From NCBI GenBank assembly GCA_039654915.1, contig CM077593.1, positions 57,232,501 through 57,296,500 on the forward strand: a stretch of 64,000 nucleotides of DNA, written 5' to 3'. The DNA comes from Aquilaria yunnanensis (taxonomy: Eukaryota; Streptophyta; Magnoliopsida; Malvales; Thymelaeaceae). Shown here piece after piece: positions 34,836 to 45,779 of this stretch; position 1 is the first letter of the stretch; each line of letters begins with the position of its first letter. The notes under the pieces were generated by a model. It did no database searches, had not been told where the DNA came from, and worked only from the letters and a program-made list of their open reading frames with translations. Made by a program: the position numbers and the translations under genes.

Positions 34836-36266
34836 TTTTCCCCTCCCTCTGGTATTTGATCCTCCGAATTCCACTGCAACTGAGGAAATTTACTAGGATA
34901 CCTTTTCAGCATATCCTGCTCCATTTCCCAAGTAGCTTCCCCTTCATTATGGTTTAACCAAAGTATCTTAACCATTGAAATACACTTGGTTCGGAGTTTC
35001 TTAACTTGCCTATCAAGGATCTTGACCGGCCTCTCCTCATAGGTCAAGTCCTCCTTGATGGGAACCACCGATGGGTTAATTACTTGTCCCAGAACAAATA
35101 TGCACTTCCTTATAAGACTAACGTGAAACATGTTGTGCACTTGGGACAAGTTGGGTGGTAATGACAACTGATATGCAACTTTTCCTACTTTCTCCAGGAT
35201 CTCATAGGGCCCAATATACCTAGGGCTAACTTACCCCTTTGCCCAAACCGGGCTACTCCCTTCATAGGCGATACTTTGAGAAGTACTTTATCACCAACTT
35301 CAAAACTCAAATCTCATATGCTCAAATTTGCATACTTAGTTTGTTGGTCATTTATAGCCACAATCTCAAGACCAACAACTACCCTATATGTAGTGTCAGC
35401 CCAACAATGGGGTGCCATGCATCACCTACCATACAAAGCTTTATATGGTGCCATACCTACAATAGTTTGATGGCTGTTATTGTAACCAAACTCCATCAGC
35501 AATAAGTGTTGATCCCAATCACCTCTAAAGTCTATGACACACATACGTAACATGTCTTCTAAGGTTTGTATCACTCTCTCAGACTGCCCGTTAGTCTGAG
35601 GATGAAAGGCAGTACTAAGACTAACCTTACTTCTTAATGCCTCTTGGAAAGCATTTTAAACCCTTGATAGAAACCGGGGATCCCTATCAAATATGATCTG
35701 ATCCGGTATGCCGTTCAACCTTACAATCTCCTTAATATATAACTAAGCTAACCTCTCCAATGTATAGGTAATTTTATGGGCAGGAGGTACACTGATTTAG
35801 TCAACCTATCAACCACTACCCATATTGCAACATGCTAATTTTGGGTATTTGGTAACCCCACTAGGAAATCCATTGTGATGGATCCCCACTTCCTTTCTGG
35901 GAGAGGCAAACTTTGGAAAGTAACTGCCAGCTTCTGATGCTTAGCTTTTACCATTTGCCACGTTAAACATTTAACTACGTGTCCAGCTACATCCCTCTTG
36001 AGTCTTAGCCACCAAAAGTGTGTCCTCAAGTCATGGTACATCTTACTAACACCAGGATGAATACTTAGTCTATTACTATGTGCCTCCTATAAGACTTGCT
36101 GCCTAAGTCCATCTACATTTGGCACATAGAGTCGATCTCCATGGTGTAGTATTCCATCTTTGTACTAAAACTCTTTTCTTACAGTACCAAGATTTTCTTT
36201 GCCCGAAATCTTTTTCAACAATGGGTCCTTACTTTGAGCCTCCTTGACCTTAGCCAACCAAGTTGA
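34784..36266 (-). pseudogene. pol: gypsy-T integrase and chromodomain-like tail, broken
   Basis: Integrase zinc-binding part (36041 on): 'YHDLRTHFWWLRLKRDVAGH...C.TWQ', then 'WGSITMDFLVGLPNT' with the first catalytic Asp, 'DRDPRFLSRV' (second Asp, near 35670), 'FHPQTNGQSERVIQTLEDML' (Glu, near 35590) and 'FGYNNSHQT'. A 'LALGILGPM' GPY-like part follows, then 'LSQVHNMFHVSLIRK' and the chromodomain-type 'NHNEGEATWEMEQDMLKRYP' (34895-34955). Chromodomains target such elements to heterochromatin. Several stops and frameshifts split it into at least four pieces. Confidence 0.9.
34836..34850 (-). other. Polypurine tract of gypsy-T
   Basis: Minus strand AGAGGGAGGGGAAAA immediately before the 3' LTR start TGTTAAGG. 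Confidence 0.88.
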
Positions 36267-37500
36267 CTAAATTTCCAAAGTGTAGACTAGGGACCTTTCT
36301 CGGTTTTGCCAAAACTCATGTAAGGTAAAGAAACAACCCCCCAATGTTCTTCTCGAGGAACTTGTAACCTGATCCTTAGAAAGCACCACTCCCGTGTACT
36401 TCCGACTAAGAGCATTTGACACCATATTTTCTTTCCCTATGTAGTACTCAATCGAGCAATCATAATCCTTTATGTATTCAATCCACCGATGTTGCCTCAT
36501 CTTTAGCTCTTTCTAAGTGAACAAGTATTTCAAACTCTTATGGTCCATGAAAATTTGGAATGATCTCCCCATCAAGTAGTGCCTCCAACGCTTAAGGGCA
36601 AAGACTAGGTCATGAACTGGGTAGTTCAACTCATTAGGCCTCAACTGCCTTGAGCCATAGGCAATCACCTGATTTTCCTACATTAATACACACCCTAAAC
36701 CAGAACCTGATACATCTGTGTACAGTGTAAAAGCCTTATTCGGGTCTGGCAGAATGAGTATTGGTGTGCTCGTCAACCTCTTCTTCAACTCCAAGTAAGC
36801 CTTCTCACACTTCGGTGTCCAATCAAACTTCTGAGCTTTCTTGGTCAAGGCTGTCAATGGTATTGCTATGACAGAGAATTTCTCTATGAACCTCCTATAG
36901 TAGCCTGCTAAGCCCAAGAAGCTCCGTACCTCCATAACTGTAGTCAACCTCTTCCACTCGACTACTACATGAACCTTCTCAGGGTTAAAAGACAACCCTT
37001 GGGGATTAATGATATATCCCAAAAACTGTATTCTCTTAGACCAAAACTCACACTTGGACAACTTTGCATAGTACTGATTATCCTTCAGCAGTTGCAAAAC
37101 TGTCCTAAGGTGCTCTTGATGCTCCTGCACAGACTGCCAGTATACCAAGATATCATTAATGAAGACTACAACAAACCGATCTAAGAACGGCCTAAAGATC
37201 CTATTCATGGCTTCCATGAATACTGTCGAGGTGTTGGTCACACCAAACAGCATAACTGTATACTCGTAGTGCCCATATCTTGTCCTCAAGGCGGTCTTTG
37301 GGATATCTTCCTTTTTAACTCTGATTTGGAAGTATCTAGACTTGATGTCAATCCTGGAGAACATTTTCACTCCCCTTAGTCTATCAAATAGATCATCAAT
37401 CCTAGGATGCAGATACTTATTTTTTACTGTCACTGCATTCAACTTTCTGTAATCGATGCACAGTCTCAAAATTTCATCCTTCTTCTTTACAAACAAAACC
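36267..37500 (-). pseudogene. pol: gypsy-T reverse transcriptase and RNase H, catalytic residues lost
   Basis: RT: '[18 protein letters not shown]', '[13 protein letters not shown]' (first catalytic Asp present), '[19 protein letters not shown]' where the usual IDDIL is INDIL (about 37140-37200), '[11 protein letters not shown]' and '[17 protein letters not shown]'. RNase H: '[17 protein letters not shown]', then a stop in a 36500-36680 stretch that still encodes '[11 protein letters not shown]', then 'RQHRWIEYIKDYDCSIEYYI' and 'SNALSRK', in which the Asp of A-D-A-L-S-R-K is Asn. Both Asp-to-Asn changes fit G-to-A transitions. The domain order and length are otherwise those of a normal Ty3/gypsy polymerase. 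Confidence 0.92.
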
Positions 37501-37595
37501 AGGGCTCACCATAATGATACACTAGGCCTTACAAAGCCTTTCTCTAGTAGTTGCTGCAATTGCTTGTTTAGCTCATCTATTTTAGGTGCTAACAT

Positions 37596-38180
37596 TCAAA
37601 AAAGAGGTATTGAAATTGGTTCTACTCCAGGTTGAAGGTGAATGGAAAACTCGGTGTCCTTCTTGGGTGGTAACCCAGGCAAATCCACTAGGAACATCTT
37701 AGGAAATTGATTGGCTATAGGCAACTCCTTAAGTTCATCTTCTATGGCCACCCCATTCAAGGTATAATACCCTTCTTCATTGACTATGGGGATGGATTCC
37801 ATAAGTCTAAGGTGTAAACTTCTAGCACTAGTTGCTAAGCCTCCTGTGCAAGTCACTTTATCTCCTTGAGCATCAGTAACTTCAACTGAGTGATTAGCAT
37901 AGTCAATTTGTGCCTTATGCTTACTTAGCCAATCCATTCCCAATACTAGGTTATATGACCTCAATTCTATAACCCATAATTCACAAGCAAAGTCATGGTT
38001 GCGTAAGTACGGAGGATACCTACTAACCAACTCATTGGTCACAATAAAACTCCTCCCCACAATTCTAAAGAGTTTCAACTCATTGGAGATATCACGCTGT
38101 AATTTCAATCTATCTACCAAGGTAGACGATATCACAGAAAGATTTGCACCAGCATCAAATGGTACTCTAATGATACCATT
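37596..38180 (-). pseudogene. pol: gypsy-T protease, active site altered
   Basis: Retropepsin-type aspartic protease of the polyprotein. The active-site loop reads 'VPFDAGANLSVIS' (about 38124-38165), so the usual D-T-G or D-S-G is D-A-G. The second conserved part 'LGMDWLSKHKAQIDY' is intact (about 37910-37955). The C-terminal side runs to the RT boundary ('FSIHLQPGVEPISIPLF', with the last residues damaged and a stop where related proteins have 'YRM'). The open stretch is 179 codons from 38135. The Thr/Ser-to-Ala change would be expected to impair cleavage. Confidence 0.88.
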
Positions 38181-38316
38181 CTAAAATGTAAAGTTACCTC
38201 AAATGGCAGCTGGCTCTCTAGTCACTTGACTAGACAAGGTGAGAACCCTCGGCTCAATTGCTACTATAGCCACACTAGGTTGATTTTCTATGGCAAGGGG
38301 TGTAGAGGGCAAATTC

Positions 38317-39451
38317 CTAGGCGGACCCGATAAGGGTTAAGCTGTGGGCATTCCCTTGCCCAATGAGCACTCTATCCACAGTTGTTGCAAATGTTAGTCC
38401 CCAAAGTACATGGCTTGGAGCCATGAAATCTCCTACACCTAGGGCACAAGCCCTCTTTTTTCCTCTTAGTTGACCATTGAGTCTTGACAACCTTTCCTTC
38501 CATTGGATGTTTTCCAGCAATTTTTCCTAGGTTTGATGGCCCAACCTCCACCTTCTTACCTTGAATCCTTGAGTCTTCAAACTCCCTCTCAAGAGCTAAT
38601 GCTTTTTGAACCATTTGGTGATAGCTTTGAATTTCCACTGTTGCCATGTATCTCCGAAGCACAGGCTTAAGGCCTTGGAGGAATTTCTTGGCCTTGAGCT
38701 CATCATTTCCAGCCCTGTATGGAGCATATCAAATGAGTGAATTGTAGCGCTGCTCATACTATCTCACAAACATCTCTCCATGAACTAGATTTTCAAATTG
38801 AATCCTCCTCTGATCTTGTGCAGCTTCACTGATATATTCCTGTCGGAACTTCCTCTCAAAGTCTGACCACTTCAGCACCATTGTTTTCCTTTAGAATTTC
38901 TAGAACTTCATCCCACCATAAGCTAGCCCTACCTCTCAAAAAGAAAAGTATTAAGGCCATTCTCTAATCCAACTCATAACCTCCACAAGTAAAGAATTGA
39001 TTCATCCTATTCAACCAATCCTCTACCTTATTGGGGACGCCTAACCCATCAAAGTTTGGTGGGTCAACCATCTTGAATTTCTCGAGCAATCTCATTTGAT
39101 CTGCAGTTTCTCCCCTCCTTTGAGCCTCTATAACTTCCTACTCCTCTTCATACTCATAAGCATGATCATGCCTCTCACGGGCCCTAGGCACTTGCCGATG
39201 GTCGACATGCGTCTCTTGATCTTGGGTTGGGTCATTCCCTTGGTCATTTCCTTCTTGAGCAGCTCCTTCATTTTCTTGGTCTGGAAATAATTCCTTTGGA
39301 TAGTGGTCATGCCTTGTGCCACTTGTACCAAGGTCTGTGTCATCCTTTGAAGCACATTGGCTATCTCATCCAACCTTGCTACAATTGGATCACTAGAACC
39401 TTCACCAGGTTCCCTAGCTACTCTCGAAGCTCTTGACCTTGAGTCAACCAT
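38317..39451 (-). pseudogene. gag: gypsy-T gag, broken
   Basis: The probable start is the ATG at 39451 (MVDSRSRASRVAREPGEG); an upstream in-frame ATG at 39481 is less likely. The N-terminal part includes a heptad-like 'LDEIANVLQRMTQTLVQVAQ' helix. The capsid core follows in other frames ('PPNFDGLGVPNKVEDWLN', about 39010-39065; 'LFFLRGRASLWWDEV', about 38910-38955), then 'RYMATVEIQSYHQMVQKAL'. The zinc knuckle is preceded by 'CPRCRRFHGSKPC' and reads CNNCG, stop, SAHWAREC (about 38348-38390): its C-C-H-C ligands survive but a TAG sits between them. At least three frame changes occur. Confidence 0.88.
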
Positions 39452-39565
39452 AGCAACCTGCAACCAAAGCCAGATGACCATTCCATAAGTGTTGATTAGT
39501 ATTAACTATCCTAGCACATGGACTTCAAACTAGATCTCAATCCTAGCCTACAATGTCGATGAATT

Positions 39566-39579
39566 GTGCTTTGATACCA
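39566..39579 (-). other. Primer-binding site of gypsy-T
   Basis: Minus strand TGGTATCAAAGCAC, three bases inside the 5' LTR; one change from TGGTATCAGAGC, so initiator tRNA-Met type. Confidence 0.88.
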
Positions 39580-39582
39580 AAT

Positions 39583-42035
39583 TGACATGGCCGCACTTGG
39601 TCCTGCCCAGGAAGCCTATGAGCACAAGTCTCATGGTGGTTGCAATTGGCTTATTGTATATGTATACAGATTAAAACTCTGTCATACTAGTTGATTAAGC
39701 TAGAATATGCAGGATGCATGCTATTTGTGCTTTGACTTAAGCTAAAATAAATCTTAAGAACATTCACTTGGCCAAGTATTTTCATATAAAACAAGCTCAA
39801 ATAGTCAAAGCATACAAAATAAACATTTGTATTGACATTACTACACATATTAACTGTGTGAGGGCATTCACAAACAGTAGTATAATGGCCCTCACCCAAG
39901 AGCAGCCCTAAAGTCTAAAGCTCCAAACATAGATACATGAGGCAACTAGGCAAAAACATATACAAGCCTCTACTGAGATCCTCCTAACTAACTCCCACCT
40001 TCGAGATGGGTCCCAATGGCGAGTTGCAAAAGCCTATCCACGTGCTGCTAGCCACTACAACCAAGAAAATACTATAGTTACTACTGTTAGTTCCTCGACA
40101 AGTAACCAAGAAAACTAGAATCATAAAGGTTCCCATAACAATATACCTGTAACAAAAGACTACCATGACAACCCTAAGCAGTTATCGGGCTCAACACGGT
40201 CAGAATCTGCACAACATAAGATAAGGGGGTGAGAATTTGTAATACTCATTAAGGGATCTTCACCTACAAGAAAAATGCTAAGGACAACACATATATCATC
40301 ATATGTAATCTGCTGTAAGCTCATACAACATGAGGCTAAACCTATTCACATATGTTTCAGCCTCTTGGGACTTGTCCTCTACCAAGTCCTTGAACTATAA
40401 GGCGAAGCCTTGTCTAATAGCAAGCATTGCTACTTGCTTGCTATTAGCCTAACTAGTGAAGTTCAGCACTAGTTGAACCTTTCTTATGTTGTACAGGGGC
40501 ACTATGGTACGACTGATATTTCCTAGGTCTGGAAAAACCTACTAGGTGTACTAAGGTTTCCTCATCGAGGCCTTGAACCCAAAGGTGCAACTAAGGTCTC
40601 AATGGGGCTAAACTTTTCGCCTCCTGTAATGGTGTATTTGTTATGGCCTATGAACTAGTTTTCTCATCAGGTATAAGTACCATTTACAAAAGCATGAGAA
40701 AACCCTAGTTCATGAGAAATTTTTTTGGATGTTTCAGAGTGCCTTTGTACCATTTCAACCCTTAAGCACCCCTAAGACCATCCATGCCCTTTCGCGGTTC
40801 CTCTTTTAAAAACCTTAATTTTATTGAAAAATGGCTCTAGAGCCTAGGTGCCATGAGAGGGTCTCTATGACCTAGGTGCCAGAAGCACCTTATCACTTGA
40901 AGTCTAGGCGCCAGGAGTACTCTACTCTGCTTTGAGAAAAATGTACCTTCGGCGCTGAGGCGCCACCCGTGTCCTGAACATGAAAAACACCTTCCTAAGC
41001 CTATTTGGAGACTTCCTATGACTTTAAGGCATACAATGGATGCTTAAACTCATCATAAACCTCTAAAAAAAATTGCATAGGCCACAAATACACCATCACA
41101 ACACAACTATGATTCATTAAAACATCATCCCAACCTCAAATTCAAGCCTTGTCCACCATATTTTAACTTGCCCACTAACTAATGCTATTGACAAAACTAT
41201 TTGAATTCATCAAGCAACAACACTCTAGTGGCATTAATCAAGCTTAAAACCATAAATCCCTTACCTCAATTTCATCTACCAAGCAAGAATTATGCAACTC
41301 TTCACCAAGAACAAAGTTCTGCAAGTTTCTACCTAAGTTCCAAGCAAACCCAAGCAAATGGCACCAAATAAACACCAACCAAGCAAAACCCATGCCTTAA
41401 AACATCTAATAAACAAGAAACAAGAAAGAAATCAAGATTACCTCCCGCCAAGAATAGGAACCTAGCTGGAAAATGTGGCAAACACTTCCAAAACCAAGAA
41501 ACAAGCTTGAAACAAGTTGCCCAAAGCTTATATACACCTTGGGCCTTTAAATTCCTTCAAGAACACTTGATTTTGAACAAGAATTCATGTAGAAATGGTA
41601 AGTGCAAGGTGCAACTCGGGAATGGGAGGAAGAAGATGAACATTGGCTGCCACGTGAACTTTACCAAGCTTAAAAACTAAGCTTTCCCCCCTTAGCCCTC
41701 AAACTTTTTAAAAAGCTACAAAAAGCCCCATTCCCTAAATAGTAACCCAAGTCAAACTTTAGTCAAATCTTTAACACTAAAGCAAATATTTGGGTTTTCA
41801 GCAGGGTTTACGCTTCAAAGCATATTTTTGACTTTTGGGTCTCAGCCTGGTAACTCGGGATACAAAATTACCTTTTTGCCCCCCCATCCTCTTTTGGTGC
41901 CATAAACTACTCGGAACTTAGTTAACTTTGTCCAAGTTACTAATCCTTGCCTAGTTAACTTGATATAAGGTATTCAACTAGGAATTAAATTGATTTACCT
42001 CCCTCAGTTGAGTTTCCCGCTATGAGGGCCGTACA
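39583..42035 (-). repeat. 5' LTR of gypsy-T element
   Basis: 2453 bp; plus-strand ends 'tgacatggccgc' and 'gagggccgtaca'. Collinear with the 3' LTR but with many substitutions, so the insertion is not recent. Contains the reiterated palindromic module at 40840-40964. Confidence 0.93.
40840..40964 (-). repeat. Palindromic module, 'ctaggcgcc' type, second LTR
   Basis: Same position as in the partner LTR: agcctaggtgcca (from about 40841), cctaggtgcc (40870-40879), tctaggcgccagg (about 40902-40915), ggcgctgaggcgcc (40951-40964). Confidence 0.7.
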
Positions 42036-43518
42036 TCTACAATTTGCCTCCGAAAATGTGTATGAAGGTGGTGTAAATTTTTTTTGGCATTACTAATTTC
42101 GGGTCCAACATTTCCAAGATCAAATATTGATGTATTGTTGAGACTGTTAATTGATGAGTTGAAGAAGTTATGTGTACATGGTAAGCCAAAACAGGACTAT
42201 GATCCCACTTAGTTAAGATTGGCTAATTATTACTTGTCCATTAATTAGAACAATTTACATGTAACTAGTTACTTAGCATATCCTATAAGAAGATATGCAT
42301 GTGTTTGTCCTGACAATGCAACTCAAATAAATAAAATATGTAAAGACAACATCGCTTAATCATTTCACTTAAAAGATATTTAAACAATGACAAGACAACA
42401 AAATACTAGTTACTTAAACTTCAAGTAATAGTTTGTGCACACTTTTTAACCTTAGCATGCACCCAAAACAAACTCATGTTACATACCACACAATACATCC
42501 TAATAGAAGCAATCTCTTAGTACACAAGGTACTCTATATATATGTAAAAATACTACTAAGATTATCTACTTGAGCTCCCACCTTTAAGCCCTCACATGTC
42601 CTTGTGCATAGCCCTTACTTGTCCTTGTGCAACATTTAGTCTCTAAACTGTAAAAGCACAAACACTTAGTTATTAAAAAACTTAGCATATAAGTAACTTA
42701 GAAGCACAAGGTTCCAAGTGAAATAAGTCCTTGCAAAAGTGACAAACTTAGCCTTCAACTATCGACTCAGTTGTTGGACCTAGTATTAATACCTACACAA
42801 ATAAGCTTAAAGGAATGAACATGTTATTGTACTCACTAAGGCGTCCCTTAGTACCTACAAGAAAACTCAAGAAAACCTACGCATATGGTGAACAAACATC
42901 CAAGCATCAATAATAAACCAAAAATAAGAAAATAATTGTAAATGCAATGCATGAGTAAATGATATGAACCATACAACATTTGGGACTTTTTACACTCTAA
43001 GGTGTCTTAGAGTTCCTGTGAGCTCAAACGATGGACATACTTGAGACACTGCCCTATGAATCCCAAATACTCTAGAGTATCTCATCACCTACTCCAATCA
43101 TTTACCCATCTCTCACATTCTTATTGCGCGGTGTAAATGTCTTAGTGCCTTTACTTTGCCAAGTTCTCGGGCAGCCTTAGTGTACCTACTTACCAAGCTT
43201 CTTAGGTTGGTTGGGACTCCTTTAGGCTCTAATGCAATGCACCAAGGGCCATGACCCAACACTTAGGTCAATAGAAAAATTGAACCCTACTTAGCCCCCA
43301 CTTGGCACCTTAATTCTTCCTTAAGTACCCTTACTTATCCACTAAACTTAGCCATCTTAAACCACTCACTTAGTTACTCTACTTAATTGATGCTTTTAAA
43401 ATTATGTTAGAAGTGAATTAAGAACACATTTAATGCATTCCATAATCTTGGAAGTGATTGGAAATCATTATAACATAAAAACAAGACATAGGTGGCAATT
43501 TTGGCCAAATATAACCAT

Positions 43519-43620
43519 GGTGTGATCGCACCTACAGGCTTGATGCATTGGCATCTCAATTTTAGCCTTAATTCTAGAATGGTGCAGCCGTGCCACCCAA
43601 GCAGTGCAATCACACCACCC
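43519..43620 (-). repeat. Palindromic module, 'ggtgcgatcgcacc' type
   Basis: ggtgtgatcgcacc (43519-43532), ggtgcagccgtgccacc (43581-43597) and gtgcaatcacacc (43604-43616) are worn versions of one palindromic unit. It appears at the equivalent place in a third gypsy-T-like LTR. Confidence 0.6.
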
Positions 43621-43698
43621 CTAGAGGTCTGGCCAATTCATATCCACCATGCTCTTCCGTCAATTCAGCTTAATTTAGAAGCAAATCTATCTTTCTGG

Positions 43699-45047
43699 TG
43701 TTAGTGTTGTGCCCAAAAGCCAATCATGAGATGATTGTATTTTTGCACATTGAGCCATGATATTTTATTAAGGCATTAATCTAGCAACTGTGTTTGTTAT
43801 TTTGTTTCTGAATAATGTAATAAACATAATTGTAACCCTAGAATAATGATATTCTCAAATGTCCCTAGTCTAGTATTATTGTGGAGCGGGCTACAATAAT
43901 ACATAACGACTAGCATATCTGGAGACTAATATGAGATATGTAGTCTACATATGGGTACAAGTTGGAGAACTTGTAACTAGACCGACTCACCATGAGAACG
44001 CTACATGGATCGTTATATGAGTGTCATAAGTGATTCTCATAGTGATCATGATATATGTAGTCCTTTGAACTAAGGTCATCAAGGTTCCCTACATATGAGT
44101 CACATACTTTGATACTTCCCTTTGTTGCTCATAACTGAGTGAACTTGAGGAGGTCATTGGGTATGTCACATATCATGTGGAGGGATTTGTATGATCAAGA
44201 TGGGATTTGTCCCTCCTATGTAATGCGAGTGATAATTCGGGCCCCTTAATAGAGTGAGACTTAGAAAATGCATGGCCATGCTCGGATAAGTTGATATACG
44301 ATATCAATGTCATTAGCTTAAGTTAGTCTACTCGGTAACCAAGAAACCAAAGATTGGGCTATATGAGAGTGACATATTCGATGTCTTGTGCTTAATCATG
44401 ATATCTTGGACAAAAGGACAATGGCATATATCAATAATGATCATAAAGGTTTAGTCGAATCACCGACAATCTTGTCATTTGGGTAGCAATGATGTGTTTC
44501 TAGACACTACTTATTGTTTATGATGATAAATGTGATTTATGAGCTATTTGGATTATTAGAGTGCATGGGCTAATTATGTAGGTTATGGTTTCATAATAAT
44601 TTCATATTAATAATGGGCCCAAAAGTTGAGCCATTATTAAGCCCGAAATTAAAGCCAAATTGGATTAGGCCTAGAAGTTGAGTCTCGCTATAAATACAAA
44701 TTTCAGTGAGAAATTCGCTACCTTGCCCTAGCCTCCCAAAAAAAGACAGTCGCACTCTTCTCTTGCAATTCCTTGGACGACGCAAGCTAGCACTGCGAGT
44801 CCAAGAGAAACACATCTGCCAGGGCATGGTGGAAGTGTGGTGATCCCGAGAGGCTTGTATGGATACTGTAAAGAGCTTGAAGACGTCAATTGTTCAGGTT
44901 TTGTGATTTGACTCTACAGTTGGGTGAGAGATCTCAACCAAAATTAGGTATGAAAATTTTTGACCACCCGGTTTACCCCGTTTCATTTGGATCCTGGAGG
45001 GTTTTGGTTAAATTTCGCCACGCTTGTTTGGCTCCCGAAACCCTACA
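43699..45047 (+). repeat. copia-A solo LTR, 1349 bp
   Basis: Starts tgttagtgttgtgcccaaaa, ends ggctcccgaaaccctaca. Flanks tctgg (43694-43698) and tttgg (45048-45052) form a one-mismatch TSD. It is shorter than 1416 bp mainly because a block after 44537 ('...gtgatttatga|gctatttgg') is deleted, taking one arm of the conserved hairpin. Confidence 0.92.
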
Positions 45048-45779
45048 TTTGGCACATCCAATTTCACTTCCCATTCATGAAATATACTTAAAATTCTTGA
45101 ATTTAACTTATATTAACTTAGCCCCTTATCTCAAGTTCAAGTTAAAGCAAGATCAAAGGCATTAAGCACATACAAAGCATACTTATGCATAACTTGTTTC
45201 CCTTGAGTTCCAAGCAAAATGGGCACCTCACTACATTAAGACCATCCCTAACCAAATTTCAAGCTTAGAGCCAAGTTAAACAAATGGATAAACTTACCAA
45301 AGGGCTTAAAGCCAAAACTTGCAGAAGACAAGGGAAATGCACCCAAACCACCAAAAATAAGCTAGAGTTATATGTTTTGGGGCCTTCAAATTTTCTTGAA
45401 TTTTTTGGGATTTTAAAGAAATCATGATGTTGAGCTATGAAGGAAAAGGAGATATGCAAATGGCTTAGGAAATAGATGATGAATAACTAGTTTTCTTTTT
45501 TATAAAAGATCTTCACCTGCTCCCACTATATCTGTAGCCTTACTTCTTCCACTCACTAAAACAAGAAATAATTTACTTCTTTTTTTTTCATTTTCCTCAC
45601 TAGCTTCCTAACCTTAGGTCCCAAAGGAGAAAAATCCTCTCCATGCCCCTAGCCTTTTACCTGCATGCCATAAGAGGCACAATAGCCTTAATTCCCAGTT
45701 AGTGCGTTTTGGTCCTTAACTTTCATTCTTGGGTTCAACAATTAGGGTAACTTATGGCCTTAACTTACTAGTCATAATC

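Larger units (their letters stand above)
32390..42035 (-). mobile_element. Full-length gypsy-T retrotransposon (Tekay/Del-like chromovirus)
   Basis: Two LTRs (32390-34835 and 39583-42035), primer-binding site, gag, protease, RT, RNase H, integrase and a chromodomain-like tail in Ty3/gypsy order on the minus strand, and a polypurine tract. The perfect TSD TCTAC (32385-32389, 42036-42040) marks the insertion, and removing it rejoins the TNP2 frame. The long LTRs and the 'EATWE' chromodomain-type tail suggest the Tekay/Del lineage. Active-site losses and stops show it is inactive. Confidence 0.95.
30153..42180 (+). mobile_element. Decayed CACTA element interrupted by gypsy-T
   Basis: A probable worn terminal repeat 'cacaacaaaaaag' (30153) is followed to ~30390 by subterminal repeats of the 'gtgactgaatttagcaac' and 'cagtcactagtcag' type. 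A pyrimidine-rich leader (30400-30480), then transposase remnants at 31184-32389 and 42036-42180 follow. The gypsy-T element 32390-42035 lies inside. The far CACTA end was not found; a worn gypsy LTR begins around 42181. Confidence 0.6.
31184..42180 (+). pseudogene. TNP2-type CACTA transposase pseudogene, split
   Basis: First part: transposon-associated domain with 'DEWIHESRF'-like start (31184), 'CPC.LCQKRCYRDQNEVG' (about 31278), and 'YYIWYCHGELH' (about 31362). After a degraded linker comes the TNP2 domain: 'CPKNCILFDGENSK' (about 31984), 'GKCRYKQR', 'LPITDRLKCLFLSTRIAKHM', 'HPCQTNAW' and 'SIWPTFIVVY', ending at 32389. After the 9.6-kb retrotransposon the frame resumes at about 42041 with 'NLPPKMCMKVV' and 'DVLLRLLIDELKKLCVHG'. 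Intact TNP2 is the catalytic transposase of En/Spm elements. Stops and frameshifts mark it as dead. It may also be cut by an intron, since 'gtaag' follows the last codon read. Confidence 0.85.
42181..45763 (-). repeat. Worn gypsy-T-like LTR with a nested copia-A LTR
   Basis: Landmarks follow the gypsy-T LTR order: 'gagctcccacctttaagcc' near 42571 (compare 'ctaactcccaccttcgag' at 39988), 'cactaaggcgtcccttagtacctacaag' near 42834-42861 (compare the '...cattaagggatcttcacctacaag' block), 'gtgagctcaaac' near 43018, the palindromic module, and after the copia LTR '...atggccttaac' at 45756-45763. Without the copia insert it is ~2.2 kb. Borders are approximate and no TSD was found. No gene is visible. 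Confidence 0.55.
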
